Shown here piece by piece: positions 37,701 through 45,884 of a DNA stretch of 64,000 nucleotides. The DNA is from Pseudomonas serboccidentalis (GTDB taxonomy: Bacteria > Pseudomonadota > Gammaproteobacteria > Pseudomonadales > Pseudomonadaceae), in contig NZ_CP101655.1 in NCBI RefSeq assembly GCF_028830055.1, forward strand, positions 5,548,254-5,612,253, written 5' to 3'. Within the stretch, counting starts at the first letter, position 1, and each line of letters opens with the position of its first letter. Position numbers and translations under genes: made by a program. The notes under the pieces were generated by a model. It searched no databases. It saw only the letters and a program-made list of their open reading frames with translations, and had not been told where the DNA came from.

Positions 37701-39585
37701 ACGGCAATTCAGTGTCCTGTCCGGCGCACTGAAGCGTCAGCGACCAGGCGTCCGGCCGGAAACCGTTGAGCCCTTTGCGGCGCAGGTGTTCCGGCCGATC
37801 GGGGTTGAATACCGTGTCGACGATCGCTTGATCCGCGCGCCGCTGGCTGCCGTTGAGGACACGTAACCGCGCCTCACCGGTGAGCCCGACAAACAACGAA
37901 TGTGCCAGTTTGGCCTGGAGGCTCTGTAAATAGCTGCGCTGTTGCGCGAGGGAGGCGAGCGGTTGCGCCGCAAATGCTTCGGCAACCTCGGGCAGGACAC
38001 TGCTGAACACCTTGACCTGGACAGCCGCGACATCCGCCAGCAGCATCGAGGGCAGTTGGCTGCCGGTGATGGCCAGGCGGGTACTCCAGCGTCCCCCGGT
38101 ATCGAGTTTGAGCAGCCGTTCGTGGAGCATCGAGCGAATATCCAGCGCCTTGTCGAACAGCGCTGCAACGTTGGTGGCGCTATCGCTATGGCGGAACACC
38201 TGCAGGACATACTCGATGTTCTTGCGTTGTTTGGTGACGATGGTTTCCAGCAGCGCCTTGAAAACCTTACCGCCGATCGACTGACCCGAGACATGCGGCT
38301 GCTCGAACGCGATGAAACGCTGGCGCTCGTCAAGGTTCAACAGGCCATAGAGCTCATCATCATGTCCGGCGGTGCTGAGTTTGCTGAGCAGCGTATCCTT
38401 GAGATCCTTGTAATCCTTGAGTACCTGCAACCCCTGGGTGGGTGTGTACAGGCAGGCATCGGTGTGACTGAGCATGAGCGAGCCGGCCAGCTCGACCTGA
38501 TTAGGCTGGTATTGCCACAGGTGCACGGTTTCCAGCGTCCCCTGGCGGGCGGACGCGCCTCGCGGATCGATCCACGCCAACAGGTTGTCGCATTTGTTGG
38601 CGTCGATGATCTCGGCCTCGCGCTTGAGCAGGATGTCGGCCCGGGCCTGTTCGAGCAGCACCTGACTGAAAAACGCCCGGCGTGCGCTGCCGTCGGCGCC
38701 AGCGCCGTTCCAGTAAACTTCCATGCGCTGGTACAACAGCGCGAGCAGTTTGCTCGACACGCTTTTCACCGCCGCTTCCCAATGCTCATGGTCTGTGGCC
38801 AGCGATGGTTTGTGCGGGTGTGAGTAGGTGCGTGTCTGCGCGCCGGGCCAACCCGAATAGCGATAGTGCAACAGCACGGCATGGCCGAGCGTCATTGCTT
38901 CAAGCCTGCGCCCCGCGCTGCTGGCTTGCGCCGGTTCATCGTCTGGCGACACGGCCGCGTAGAAGTTGACCCGGGTCTGGGCCTGATTCACCCCGGGCAT
39001 GCTGGGGGCGAGTTGGTCTTTGAGCAGCTCTTCGAGCAAGGCGTCGAGCTCGGGCAGGTGCCGCAATTCGTCGAGCATGGCCTGGGCGTTGAGTTGCTGG
39101 CAGTGCCTGATGCTGGCTTGCTGATCGGCGAATACATCGCCCTCGATGAGCTGGAAGGTCACGCTGATGCCGCGCTTCTCCACCAGATGCTTGCGTTGCG
39201 AGATGGCGAGCAAGGCCAGCAAGCGATCATCTTCTTGCGCCTCGGCAAGACGTTGTTCGAGGTGTCGGGTCAAGTTGGCGAGGCTGTCGAACTTCTTCAG
39301 TCCGTCGAAGGGCGTATAGAGCAGAAACGCTTGATCGTCGGGGGTGCTGCTGAGGATGAAACAGCCTGCCAGGGTGATGGCCGGCGGGTCTTCGGTGTTC
39401 AGCAGCACACGGTGGGCCAGCATCGGGGGCGTCTGCTGGCGACGCAGCGAGTCGGTTGCCAGTTGCACATGGGCCAACCAGTCGAAATCCTTGATCGACA
39501 GACCATGGGAGGTGCCCAGTGATCTCCACAATCCGGGAGCATGCAGAAACTGCGGGAACAGCAGTGGGGTGACTGACGCAGACAT
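34759..39585 (-). CDS. Large dermonecrotic-toxin-like (DUF6543-type) protein with metallopeptidase C-terminus
   Basis: A 1608-residue protein. The bulk resembles the large Pseudomonas toxin family annotated DUF6543/dermonecrotic toxin: long helical stretches with repeated LLNLDERQR- and LLYTPFDGL/LYSPYHGE-like blocks. Near the C-terminus a zinc motif HEFAH is at 1467-1471, with Asp1478 just after it and NADSIAFLICEM at 1582-1593. This arrangement recalls the M35 (aspzincin) peptidases, which use HExxH plus an Asp and carry a NADS block. No N-terminal signal peptide is seen, so export would need another route. No immunity or chaperone gene is adjacent. The toxin role is inferred from family resemblance only. 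Confidence 0.8.
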   Translation of the reverse strand: MSASVTPLLFPQFLHAPGLWRSLGTSHGLSIKDFDWLAHVQLATDSLRRQQTPPMLAHRVLLNTEDPPAITLAGCFILSSTPDDQAFLLYTPFDGLKKFDSLANLTRHLEQRLAEAQEDDRLLALLAISQRKHLVEKRGISVTFQLIEGDVFADQQASIRHCQQLNAQAMLDELRHLPELDALLEELLKDQLAPSMPGVNQAQTRVNFYAAVSPDDEPAQASSAGRRLEAMTLGHAVLLHYRYSGWPGAQTRTYSHPHKPSLATDHEHWEAAVKSVSSKLLALLYQRMEVYWNGAGADGSARRAFFSQVLLEQARADILLKREAEIIDANKCDNLLAWIDPRGASARQGTLETVHLWQYQPNQVELAGSLMLSHTDACLYTPTQGLQVLKDYKDLKDTLLSKLSTAGHDDELYGLLNLDERQRFIAFEQPHVSGQSIGGKVFKALLETIVTKQRKNIEYVLQVFRHSDSATNVAALFDKALDIRSMLHERLLKLDTGGRWSTRLAITGSQLPSMLLADVAAVQVKVFSSVLPEVAEAFAAQPLASLAQQRSYLQSLQAKLAHSLFVGLTGEARLRVLNGSQRRADQAIVDTVFNPDRPEHLRRKGLNGFRPDAWSLTLQCAGQDTELPLAHCVLLTERGGLDAQHSGRTVLWTPAMGLEVFASIDSARQGLNQRLLDPVKRLALLENLSPLSTGFHQRYALGPLRLISDNVLHNRTQSAIEQFLQHCEQVRSLKLAKTREDQALKALSGQMINVNLQRATALARALNWQQTLPAWLGMATLDEQQLHLELLEQWRHSVVDGKDYLQGLPTLREHIQRRLKTLLNERYLAPDLDPEHIEITPLLALAGPAVNLIDFALNHAHIARQTRFAVASSSTHKLPAGFDQQAVRSLLQSLDIAGFAEKINTTLTGDDANAAQRKQRFIRQLPWQLLQHAHQLKLQQRLSGKAFDLLTQVLDMPDALARASVAGANAMIRQVKLIKTAGATAVNALGLYLIGPVSGQPGPQVLYSPYHGERVFSEFENDAAVIAAFNLPGALQDLLLRRLPEDQQSIFGALFKASIGQTSEMQLALPSIAGNALEHFFKDNLALLSRLLHSYAIPAAQADWEAAKKLFSSAIKPITGVLPGKLAYVQFLWQSYKDFLASAEALQDHHWTRALASFIAGGVEMVSLGRLSLESTLAPSDVAPAQSAVAPPISAPHWAQIKATAPDRTTLQPFETTTIALKDLTPNPAEGTYQDLADKTRYAAIAGKVYPVERPGAVWRIKGTDQAGPVLQHTASGQLVIDLDRHTVHLGKVLSTLHNRYTNDRDTRLCLNIEAQGMTEIRARHPEKARILMHTVDLARYYAFNSLHNMAQLRNHAPGTRLDTFLKAFFDVPRIDADVLAKIKQAIVPICNALVDPTEDLMNTERFVVGSNRSRQTGLIAFVLEDDLRRKVHFTENFFNQGLDWYSDGLTEPFDVQGHAQASTLIHEFAHQFAKAVDIASLEARRPFTDLISTITGYGAALKETQKSFQREALSLATPHEELFAAWNHELSEWISMDSIPGMTHVGKEILKITACPNIEAARRAFLNPHNPAARIDTILRNADSIAFLICEMGRQLDPVTQPAEGLN

Positions 39586-39819
39586 TGTCGGGTCTCTATC
39601 GGGGCGCGGGTCAAGGCGCCGGTGGAAGGAGACGACAGACTAGAAACCACAGAGCAGGCGAGGGTGGTACAGGGTTACCGCACACAAGGCCGCAGAATGT
39701 GCCGGGCAACGCATGCCGATCACCTGAACGGTTGACAGCACCCGGGGCTGACGTGGTTAATCGTCAGGCAAGTCGTTCATACGCTGTTGTTCCCTCCAAT
39801 AATTAGTCTGGAGCTTCAG

Positions 39820-40860
39820 ATGTCTGCGCCAAACGATCATGTGTCCTCTGCTGTCTCGCCATCGTTATCACTCGAGGCGCTGACGCAACTGCTTGAAACG
39901 ATTTTCCTGCGGCACGGTACCTCCGCCGACGTCGCCCGTTCACTGGCCGCCAACTGTGCCGGGGCCGAGCGTGACGGTGCGCACAGCCACGGTGTGTTCC
40001 GGATACCCGGTTATGTGTCGACCCTCAAGAGCGGTTGGGTCAACGGTCAGGCGGTGCCACAAGTCGAGGACGTCGCGCCCGGTTTTGTGCGGGTCGATGC
40101 CGGCAACGGTTTCGCCCAGCCGGCGCTGGCTGCCGCCCGGCCGCTGTTGGTGGAGAAGGCGCGCAACGCCGGGATTGCCGTGCTGGCGATCCGCAATTCG
40201 CATCACTTCGCCGCCCTGTGGCCGGACGTCGAACCTTTCGCCGAGGAAGGGCTGGTGGCGTTGAGCGTGGTCAACAGCATGACCTGCGTGGTGCCCCATG
40301 GCGCCGACCGGCCATTGTTCGGCACCAACCCCATCGCCTTTGCCGCGCCGCGGGCCGGTGGCGCGCCGATTGTCTTCGATCTGGCCACCAGCGCGATCGC
40401 CCATGGCGATGTGCAGATTGCCGCGCGCCAGGGCGAACGCCTGCCAGCCGGAATGGGCGTGGACAGCCTCGGCCAGGCGACCCAGGACCCGAAAGCCATT
40501 CTCGAAGGCGGTGCGCTGCTGCCGTTTGGCGGGCACAAAGGTTCGGCGCTGTCGATGATGGTCGAGTTGCTGGCCGCTGCGCTCACGGGCGGCAACTTTT
40601 CCTTTGAGTTCGACTGGTCGAATCACCCCGGCGCCAAAACCCCGTGGACCGGGCAGTTGCTGATCGTCATCGATCCGAGCAAGGCCGCCGGGCAGAGTTT
40701 CGCCGAGCGCAGCCAGGAGCTGGTGCGCCAGATGCACGGTGTCGGGCTCAAGCGCTTGCCGGGCGATCGTCGACATTTGCAGCGCGCCAGGTCGCTGGCC
40801 GAGGGTATCGTGCTCGATGAACAAACGCTGGGGCAGTTGCGCGAGCTGGCCGGGGAATAA
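39820..40860 (+). CDS. dpkA: Delta1-piperideine-2-carboxylate reductase
   Basis: A 346-residue member of the Ldh/malate-dehydrogenase-like family, very similar to P. putida DpkA. DpkA reduces delta1-piperideine-2-carboxylate to L-pipecolate (and pyrroline-2-carboxylate to proline) with NADPH in D-lysine catabolism. Shared blocks include RDGAHSHGVFRIPGYVSTL, IRNSHHFAALWPDVEPFAEE, the FGTNPIAFAAP motif and LPFGGHKGSALSMMVELLAA. The ATG at 39820 has GGAG six bases upstream; an in-frame start at 39787 is less likely. The gene is not beside other lysine-degradation genes, so it is an isolated catabolic enzyme. Confidence 0.9.
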   Translation: MSAPNDHVSSAVSPSLSLEALTQLLETIFLRHGTSADVARSLAANCAGAERDGAHSHGVFRIPGYVSTLKSGWVNGQAVPQVEDVAPGFVRVDAGNGFAQPALAAARPLLVEKARNAGIAVLAIRNSHHFAALWPDVEPFAEEGLVALSVVNSMTCVVPHGADRPLFGTNPIAFAAPRAGGAPIVFDLATSAIAHGDVQIAARQGERLPAGMGVDSLGQATQDPKAILEGGALLPFGGHKGSALSMMVELLAAALTGGNFSFEFDWSNHPGAKTPWTGQLLIVIDPSKAAGQSFAERSQELVRQMHGVGLKRLPGDRRHLQRARSLAEGIVLDEQTLGQLRELAGE

Positions 40861-40875
40861 TTGTCAGATAACAAA

Positions 40876-40982
40876 TGTGGCGAGGGAGCTTGCTCCCGCC
40901 GGGTTGCGCAGCGGCCCCCTATGTCGACTTGAGAATAGGGGGACTGCTGCGCAGTCCAGCGGGAGCAAGCTCCCTCGCCACA
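40876..40982. repeat. Inverted repeat, third REP-like family
   Basis: TGTGGCGAGGGAGCTTGCTC starting at 40876 is answered by its near-perfect complement ending at 40982. An inner GCGCAGCGGCCCCC and GGGGACTGCTGCGC pair lies between them. It sits between dpkA and the convergent DUF883 gene. Confidence 0.85.
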
Positions 40983-41026
40983 GTTTTATTGTCAGGACTT
41001 AAACAATGCGATCTGACAAACGTCGA

Positions 41027-41344
41027 TTAACGACGACCGAGTAACAAGCCGACCACCAGGCCAAAACCGGCGGAGATCGCGACGGTCTGCCACGGGTGGC
41101 CACCGATGTAGTTTTCAGTGGCATCGACCGCGGGTTTGGTGCGGTCGCGCACGCTGGACACCGAATCCAGTGCCTGCTGCAGCTTCAGCGCGATTTGCCC
41201 GCGCAGGCTCTCCGCTTCTTCGCCGACCAGAGAGGCGCTGCTCTTGAGCAGTTTGTCGGACTCTTCGATCAGAGCCTGAAGTTCGCTGAACGCCTGATCC
41301 TTGATTTGGTCTTCGGCGGCTTGCACGGTGGATTTGCGGGCCAT
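41027..41344 (-). CDS. DUF883 (ElaB/YqjD-type) membrane-anchored protein
   Basis: A 105-residue protein of the ElaB/YqjD/DUF883 family. A long amphipathic helix (residues about 8-75, with LQALIEESDKLLKSSASLVG) is followed by the GGHPWQTVAISAGFGLVVGL tail that anchors it in the inner membrane. E. coli members bind ribosomes at the membrane in stationary phase; whether this one does is unknown. AAGGAG lies seven bases before the ATG at 41344, which is preferred over the upstream in-frame start. Confidence 0.92.
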   Translation of the reverse strand: MARKSTVQAAEDQIKDQAFSELQALIEESDKLLKSSASLVGEEAESLRGQIALKLQQALDSVSSVRDRTKPAVDATENYIGGHPWQTVAISAGFGLVVGLLLGRR

Positions 41345-41497
41345 TGGGTGACTCCTTGCAGATGAATGAACAGTGATCAATGGAGTGTGGCGCTGTTCGA
41401 AAAGTTGCACTGATTTTAGGTGCGAAAGAAAAACCTGCGCAGGAGATTTCCGTCGAGCGTGTAAGATGTCGCCATTTTACGCAGCAGGTATTTCCCC

Positions 41498-41752
41498 ATG
41501 AGTTTCAATCTGGCCGACAAACCCCTCGCCGAGCGCGCAGCGCTGGAAGACGAGAAATCCCGTCTGTTCGAACTCTGGCAGAACAATCTGGGCAAAGCCA
41601 AAGGCGAAGCCGCGCGGTTGTTTGGCGAACGCGGCAAGCGCAAGGGCAAATGGGCCGAGTGGGTGCGCGCCGAGCTCGATGGCATGTCCCCGCCGGAATT
41701 CGCCAACATGGTGCGCAGTGAAGTCAACCGGCTGATGGCGGCCAACAAGTAA
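41498..41752 (+). CDS. Conserved hypothetical 84-residue protein
   Basis: A small cytosolic, highly charged and helical protein (SRLFELWQNNLGKAKGEAAR, then KRKGKWAEWVRAEL). No signal peptide or membrane segment is seen. I recall similar short proteins throughout Pseudomonas but no known function. An AGGT precedes the ATG at a usable distance. It runs toward the LysR gene, ending six bases before that gene's stop. Confidence 0.75.
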   Translation: MSFNLADKPLAERAALEDEKSRLFELWQNNLGKAKGEAARLFGERGKRKGKWAEWVRAELDGMSPPEFANMVRSEVNRLMAANK

Positions 41753-41758
41753 ACGCGC

Positions 41759-42673
41759 TTACGGCGTGTTGAACGCCGCCACAATCGCCTCGCGTACCTT
41801 GATCACCATCGGATCGATCTGCGTGCTGGTGCGCCAGCCCAGTTCGACCGGGTAACGCGGCAAGGCCAGCGGGCAGGGCAGCAGCACCAGTCCGCTGAGG
41901 GCCGCGATGGCTTGGGCGGCATGCGTCGGGATCGTTGCCACCGCGCCGCTGCCCTTGAGCAGATGCGGCAGCGCCGCAAAATGCGTGGTCGAAGCGCAGA
42001 CCCGGCGACTCAGGCCCAGCGCCGCCAGACCCTCATCGGTGATGCCGATAAAGCCTCCCGAGGACACCAGAATGTGTTCACGGGAAACAAACTCCTGCAA
42101 GTCGATCGACTGTTGCCCGGCGGTCAGGCTACCCGGGTCGACCAGACACGCATAATCCCCTTCGCCCAGCACCTGCCGGCTGAGCAGGCGTTCGGCAAAG
42201 CCGCCGGCGGTGATCGCCAGGTCAATGCTGCGCTCCATCAGGGCGCGGGCGACGATCTGGCTGTGGGTCTGACGGAAGATCAGCCGCAGCTTGGGCGCGC
42301 GGCGGGCGATTTCTTCGATCAGGCGCCGGCCATAAGCGATCTCGAAATCATCTGACAGGCCCACCGTCACCGAGCGGCCTTCGTAGTGATGCGCCGTCGG
42401 GTCAACCATCGCCAGACTTTGTCGACATTTGTTCAGCGCCTCGCTGACCACCGGTTTCAGTTGATTGGCCTTGAGCGTCGGCGCCAGTCCGCGACCGGTA
42501 CGCACGAACAACTGGTCGCCATACACCTCACGCAACCGGCGCAACGCCGCGCTGACCGCCGATTGCGTCACGCCCAGCCGCAGCGCCGCACGGCTGGCGC
42601 TGGACTCTTCATGCAAGGCTTCGAAGACTTTCAGCAGGTTGAGGTCAATCGTGGCGATATTCATATGGTTCAT
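41759..42673 (-). CDS. LysR-type regulator, likely of the nitrilase gene
   Basis: A 304-residue LysR-type transcription regulator. The N-terminal helix-turn-helix (LRLGVTQSAVSAALRRLREV) is followed by a substrate-binding domain (about 95-300). It is transcribed divergently from the nitrilase gene, 84 bp apart, the classic arrangement for LysR control of a catabolic enzyme; the inducer would be a nitrile or its product. The ATG at 42673 or the one at 42664 could be the start. Confidence 0.9.
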   Translation of the reverse strand: MNHMNIATIDLNLLKVFEALHEESSASRAALRLGVTQSAVSAALRRLREVYGDQLFVRTGRGLAPTLKANQLKPVVSEALNKCRQSLAMVDPTAHHYEGRSVTVGLSDDFEIAYGRRLIEEIARRAPKLRLIFRQTHSQIVARALMERSIDLAITAGGFAERLLSRQVLGEGDYACLVDPGSLTAGQQSIDLQEFVSREHILVSSGGFIGITDEGLAALGLSRRVCASTTHFAALPHLLKGSGAVATIPTHAAQAIAALSGLVLLPCPLALPRYPVELGWRTSTQIDPMVIKVREAIVAAFNTP

Positions 42674-42757
42674 ATCATTCAGCAGTGATTCGGTCTTTAT
42701 TCATGATCCGTCGCCGCCGCAGAATCGGCAACACTTGAACCCGATGGAGTGAACGCG

Positions 42758-43681
42758 ATGCCCAAATCAATTGTTGCTGCCCTGCAGATCGGTGCCTTGC
42801 CCGGTGGCAAAGGTGAAACCCTGGAACAGATTCTGAGCTGGGAAGGCGCGATCAGCGAGTCCGGCGCGGCGTTGGTGGTGATGCCTGAAGCGTTGCTCGG
42901 TGGTTACCCGAAAGGCGAAGGCTTTGGTACCCAGTTGGGCTATCGCTTGCCCGAGGGCCGCGAGGCCTATGCCCGTTACTTCGCCAACGCCATCGATGTG
43001 CCGGGGGCCGAAACCGAGGCGTTGGCCGGTTTGTCAGCGCGCACCGGGGCCAATCTGGTGATCGGCGTGATCGAACGCGCCGGCAGCACGCTGTATTGCA
43101 CCGCGCTGTATTTCGATCCACAGGCGGGACTGGTGGCCAAGCACCGCAAACTGATGCCGACCGGCACCGAACGGCTGATCTGGGGCAAAGGCGATGGCTC
43201 GACGCTGCCGGTGCTCGACACTCAGGTCGGCAGGCTCGGCGCCGTGGTCTGCTGGGAAAACATGATGCCGCTGCTGCGCACGGCGATGTACGCCAAGGGC
43301 ATTGAAGTCTGGTGTGCACCGACGGTGGACGAGCGTGAGATGTGGCAGGTCAGCATGCGTCACATCGCCCATGAGGGCCGCTGCTTTGTGGTCAGTGCCT
43401 GCCAGGTCCAGGCCTCGCCGAATGAGCTGGGGGTGGAGATTGCCAACTGGCCGGCGGATCGGCCGTTGATTGCCGGTGGCAGCGTGATTGTCGGGCCGAT
43501 GGGCGATGTGCTGGCCGGGCCATTGCGTGGGGAGGCAGGATTGCTCACGGCGCAAATCGATACCGACGAATTGGTTCGGGCGCGGTATGACTACGATGTG
43601 GTCGGCCACTATGCGCGGCCGGATGTGTTTGAGTTGTCCGTTGACGAACGCGCCAGGCCGGGCGTGCGTTTCACCGCTTGA
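42758..43681 (+). CDS. Nitrilase
   Basis: A 307-residue carbon-nitrogen hydrolase of the true nitrilase branch, converting a nitrile to its carboxylic acid and ammonia. The catalytic triad is visible: Glu44 ([13 protein letters not shown]), Lys131 ([12 protein letters not shown]) and Cys165 ([14 protein letters not shown]). The [10 protein letters not shown] context marks nitrilases rather than amidases. GGAG eight bases before the ATG at 42758 favours it over the in-frame GTG at 42749. The divergent LysR gene is its probable regulator. Arylacetonitrile- or aliphatic-type substrates cannot be distinguished here. Confidence 0.92.
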   Translation: MPKSIVAALQIGALPGGKGETLEQILSWEGAISESGAALVVMPEALLGGYPKGEGFGTQLGYRLPEGREAYARYFANAIDVPGAETEALAGLSARTGANLVIGVIERAGSTLYCTALYFDPQAGLVAKHRKLMPTGTERLIWGKGDGSTLPVLDTQVGRLGAVVCWENMMPLLRTAMYAKGIEVWCAPTVDEREMWQVSMRHIAHEGRCFVVSACQVQASPNELGVEIANWPADRPLIAGGSVIVGPMGDVLAGPLRGEAGLLTAQIDTDELVRARYDYDVVGHYARPDVFELSVDERARPGVRFTA

Positions 43682-43770
43682 GACGTCGGCGTGGGCGAGG
43701 GCGGTGAGTTGGCGATTCTCGACTAGGCTGATCGTACGAATCCCACCCTCACGACGGATCAGGACGAACC

Positions 43771-45342
43771 ATGAGCGTGCTACTTGGACCCATTCTGCAA
43801 TTTCGCGGAACTGCCAAAAACGTCTACTCACTCTCAGCCTTGGTGGTTCAACCCCTCGGTGATCCGCAACCCGGTGTAACGCCACCCAGCGGCGTGACGG
43901 CGTCCAAACCGCTGGCGTTGGCGGATATCCCGCTGCTGGCCCCCAAGCAGCGGGTGTGGCGCGTGGATTTCAGCATCAAGCAAGCCAAGGTCGCGACGAC
44001 GTATACCGTCGAGATCGCTGGCCAACAGGCCAATTTTGTCGTTCCGCCCAGTGGGCAGTCGCCGCGCATGGCGTATGTCTCCTGCAACGGCTTCTCCGAT
44101 CCCAAGGACATGGAGAAGGTTGATCGCAACAATGAGCGCTGGGACGACATGTGGGGCGCACACCAGCATCAGCCCTACCATTTGCTGTTGATGGGAGGCG
44201 ATCAGATTTACAGCGATGAGATGCGCCTGACTGTCCCTTCGATGAAAGCCTGGTTTGCCAGATCCTTTGCCGAACGCGAGAAGGCGGTCTACAGCAAAAC
44301 CATCGAAAGCGAGCTCGACAGCTTTTTCAGTCGTCTGTATCTAGAGCGCTGGAAGCAGCCCGAAGTCGCCAGAATGTTCAGCGCGATTCCGACCATCATG
44401 ATGTGGGACGACCACGACATTATTGATGGCTGGGGTTCCTATGATGAGGGATTGCATGGCTGTCCGGTGTTTCAGGGATTGTTTGCCACGGCCAAGCGCT
44501 ACTTCAGGATTTTCCAGCAGCAATTGATCCAGCCCGCTCCGAGCCAGGCTACTCCCGGTGATGTTCACCCCTGTGCGATCGCAGGCACGGCCGACGGCTT
44601 CCATCTGGGGTTTACCGGTCTGGGCGACCTGGCATTGCTGGTGCCGGATCTGCGCAGCGAACGCGCGCCCGATCTGACGAAACCGGTCTTTCAGAAGACC
44701 CGGATCATTTCAGCGACCAGTTGGACGGCCCTCTACAACTGGCTGGATCAACTCAAGAACCATCGACATTTGCTGGTGATGTCGAGTATTCCGGTGGGGT
44801 ACCTGGATTTGCAGGCAGCGGAAAAGGCTCTGGATCTGGTGCCGGGGCGGCAGGAACTGGAAGATGATTTGCGCGATCACTGGCGCAGTCTGCCGCACCG
44901 CGACGAGCGCAAACGGCTGATCATGCGGTTACTCGACTTCGCCAGTCGGCAGCGGTGCAAAGTCACTCTGTTGTCCGGTGATGTGCACGTGGCCGGAGCA
45001 TGTGTGATCGAGTCGAAGCTGACGCAACATGGCGTTGATGGCGCAGGCACGATCTATCAATTGATTTCGACCGGCGTCGTGCATCCATCGCCGCCGGCAC
45101 TGGCGGTGTATTTTCTCGAAACCCTGGGCGCCGGCCAGGAGCAGATCGATTATGCAATTACCGGCACCATGCTGCCGCTTGGGGCTCGCGGGCGATATCT
45201 GATTGCGGCGCGCAACTGGCTGGCCATCGAGCCGGACGAAAAGGACAAGAGCGACAAGGACCGACTGTGGGTCAACTGGCATGTGGAAGGCTCGGAGCAC
45301 TGGGTGACGCAGGTGATTGACCCGGTCAAACACGTGTCATGA
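43771..45342 (+). CDS. PhoD-like metallophosphatase
   Basis: A 523-residue PhoD/alkaline-phosphatase-D-like protein. Metal-ligand motifs are present: MGGDQIYSDEM, MMWDDHDIIDGW and LLSGDVHVAGAC. Classic PhoD is a Tat-exported phosphodiesterase/monoesterase; this protein has no twin-arginine or Sec signal at its N-terminus (MSVLLGPILQFRGTAKNVYS), so it is probably cytosolic and its substrate may differ. It stands alone, converging on the lipoprotein gene, which ends four bases beyond. Confidence 0.87.
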   Translation: MSVLLGPILQFRGTAKNVYSLSALVVQPLGDPQPGVTPPSGVTASKPLALADIPLLAPKQRVWRVDFSIKQAKVATTYTVEIAGQQANFVVPPSGQSPRMAYVSCNGFSDPKDMEKVDRNNERWDDMWGAHQHQPYHLLLMGGDQIYSDEMRLTVPSMKAWFARSFAEREKAVYSKTIESELDSFFSRLYLERWKQPEVARMFSAIPTIMMWDDHDIIDGWGSYDEGLHGCPVFQGLFATAKRYFRIFQQQLIQPAPSQATPGDVHPCAIAGTADGFHLGFTGLGDLALLVPDLRSERAPDLTKPVFQKTRIISATSWTALYNWLDQLKNHRHLLVMSSIPVGYLDLQAAEKALDLVPGRQELEDDLRDHWRSLPHRDERKRLIMRLLDFASRQRCKVTLLSGDVHVAGACVIESKLTQHGVDGAGTIYQLISTGVVHPSPPALAVYFLETLGAGQEQIDYAITGTMLPLGARGRYLIAARNWLAIEPDEKDKSDKDRLWVNWHVEGSEHWVTQVIDPVKHVS

Positions 45343-45345
45343 ATC

Positions 45346-45819
45346 TCACCAGGTGGCGCTGCTCGCTCGCGGCAGACTGAGCTTGCCACTGTCGACAAAA
45401 CGCAGGGTGCCAAACAAGCCGCCTGCCAGTTTACCGCGCAGTACGTAGGGCAGGTTATCGAGGGTTTGCGTCTGGCTCAGGCCCAGCGTCTGGCGCAGCA
45501 CCGAGAACGCGGAAACGCTCACCGGCACGCTGACCACGGTTTCCGAGAAACGCGGAATCGAACCGATCTGATCACTGACGCCCGAGGCCAAGGGTCGGCC
45601 ATTGACCTCCAGATCCAGGGCGATGCCGTTGTAATCGATGGCCGTCTCATTGGGGTTCTGCACCCGCAACTTGATCGCGAAGCGCACTTCCAGGTCCTGG
45701 CTTGGCAACGGTTCGATGCCGACCACGTTGACGTTTACCGGGTCACGGTTGGGGAACAGCGCGCAGGCGCTCAGGGACAACAGCAGCAGGGACAGGATGA
45801 CGGCGTGGACGCGGCGCAT
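45346..45819 (-). CDS. LEA type 2 (WHy-domain) lipoprotein
   Basis: A 157-residue lipoprotein with lipobox LSAC (Cys19) after a short signal sequence, and a single LEA14/WHy beta-sandwich domain (IKLRVQNPNETAIDYNGIAL, then VPVSVSAFSVL). The residue after the Cys is Ala, which does not suggest inner-membrane retention. Such proteins are linked to stress and desiccation tolerance in plants; in Pseudomonas the function is unproven. It follows the purine permease on the same strand but is separated by 65 bp, while itself lying downstream of no known partner. Confidence 0.85.
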   Translation of the reverse strand: MRRVHAVILSLLLLSLSACALFPNRDPVNVNVVGIEPLPSQDLEVRFAIKLRVQNPNETAIDYNGIALDLEVNGRPLASGVSDQIGSIPRFSETVVSVPVSVSAFSVLRQTLGLSQTQTLDNLPYVLRGKLAGGLFGTLRFVDSGKLSLPRASSATW

Positions 45820-45884
45820 AAACAGTCTCTCAACGAAAAAGGGCTGAACCGTTGCCGGCTCAGCCCTTTGTTCAAGGCGCAGCG

